A stretch of DNA of 64,000 bases from Hansschlegelia plantiphila (GTDB taxonomy: Bacteria > Pseudomonadota > Alphaproteobacteria > Rhizobiales > Methylopilaceae): positions 62,001 to 126,000 of the forward strand of contig NZ_BSFI01000021.1 in the NCBI RefSeq assembly GCF_027922265.1, written 5' to 3'. The translations under genes and the position numbers were made by a program. Below, piece by piece: positions 63,783-64,000 of this stretch (its first letter is position 1; every line of letters starts with the position of its first letter). The notes under the pieces were generated by a model. The model was not told the DNA's origin. It saw nothing but the letters and a program-made list of their open reading frames with translations, and searched no databases.

Positions 63783-63962
63783 TCATCCGACGCCCGGCAG
63801 CAGGCCCTTCGCCGCGGCGCGCATCAGCGCGAACACCATGACGGCCCCCACCCCGCCGCCAACGCCGAACGCAAGCAGCACCGCCAGAAGCCGCGCCCAG
63901 CCGGGATAACGCCGCGCGGCGGCCGGCGGCGGCGCGGCCGTCTCCACGTCGTCCGTCGCCAT
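63783..63962 (-). CDS. Small membrane protein, unknown function
   Basis: 59 residues: MATDDVETAAPPPAAARRYP, then GWARLLAVLLAFGVGGGVGA and VMVFALMRAAAKGLLPGVG. One glycine-rich membrane segment after an Ala/Pro-rich cytosolic start. No family recognised. Its stop lies 26 bases from the convergent metallophosphoesterase gene. Codon use agrees with neighbours (strong G/C at third positions), supporting a real gene. Confidence 0.55.
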   Translation of the reverse strand: MATDDVETAAPPPAAARRYPGWARLLAVLLAFGVGGGVGAVMVFALMRAAAKGLLPGVG

Positions 63963-64000
63963 GTCCGCCCGTGCTGCTGCTCGTCTGGCGACGATGGAGG

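Overview
The window is GC-rich chromosomal DNA from an alphaproteobacterium, most likely of the order Hyphomicrobiales. Evidence: a MucR/Ros regulator, an EcfG-type promoter (GGAAC-N16-CGTT), the rhizobial-type grouping ilvC / ilvN-ilvI / miaA / serB / degP, and tripartite tricarboxylate (Bug-type) transport genes. No rRNA or CRISPR array is present. Three tRNAs are: Pro(CGG), Lys(CTT) and Val(CAC).

Region 1 (1-10.97 kb) looks like an ion-stress island ending at tRNA-Pro. It holds a heavy-metal RND efflux operon (czcA runs off the left edge, His-rich czcB, a small lipoprotein, czcC, a small Cys/His secreted protein), an MpaB-type oxygenase, and a decayed cluster HAD hydrolase / enolase fragment / crcB that resembles a fluoride-defence set. 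Next come an RTX gene relic and an integrase remnant that ends 63 bases from the tRNA and has lost a catalytic arginine.

Region 2 (11-20.9 kb): a stress trio (DUF883, CsbD, entericidin-like) behind an EcfG promoter, a large membrane sensor kinase, two small proteins, tRNA-Lys, and a tctCBA operon with an upstream MFS gene. Region 3 (21-42 kb) is core metabolism: leuA, ilvC, ilvN and ilvI, pdxY, miaA, serB, an aminotransferase and degP, with two c-di-GMP proteins, Nudix, PAP2, TetR, a DyP peroxidase and a YedZ-like haem protein. leuA and ilvI each have a candidate branched-chain leader peptide; the ilvI one sits before a clear intrinsic terminator.

Region 4 (42-45 kb): gph, tRNA-Val, small ORFs and mucR. 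Region 5 (45.3-60.4 kb) is the most unusual part. A translationally coupled trio (NarL-type regulator, soluble hybrid kinase, ligand-binding protein without signal peptide) lies tail-to-tail with a minus-strand set: hydantoinase/ketone-carboxylase genes hyuA-hyuB (hyuB carrying a C-terminal domain like the acetone carboxylase gamma subunit), a CUT2-type ABC importer with a TorT-like binding protein, an MFS transporter, a SphA-like outer-membrane protein and a small XRE regulator. I infer a sense-import-carboxylate or hydrolyse system for an unknown small organic compound. Region 6 (60.4-64 kb): a long AT-richer intergenic stretch, a GNAT, a Nudix, a short terminated transcript, a metallophosphoesterase and a small membrane protein.
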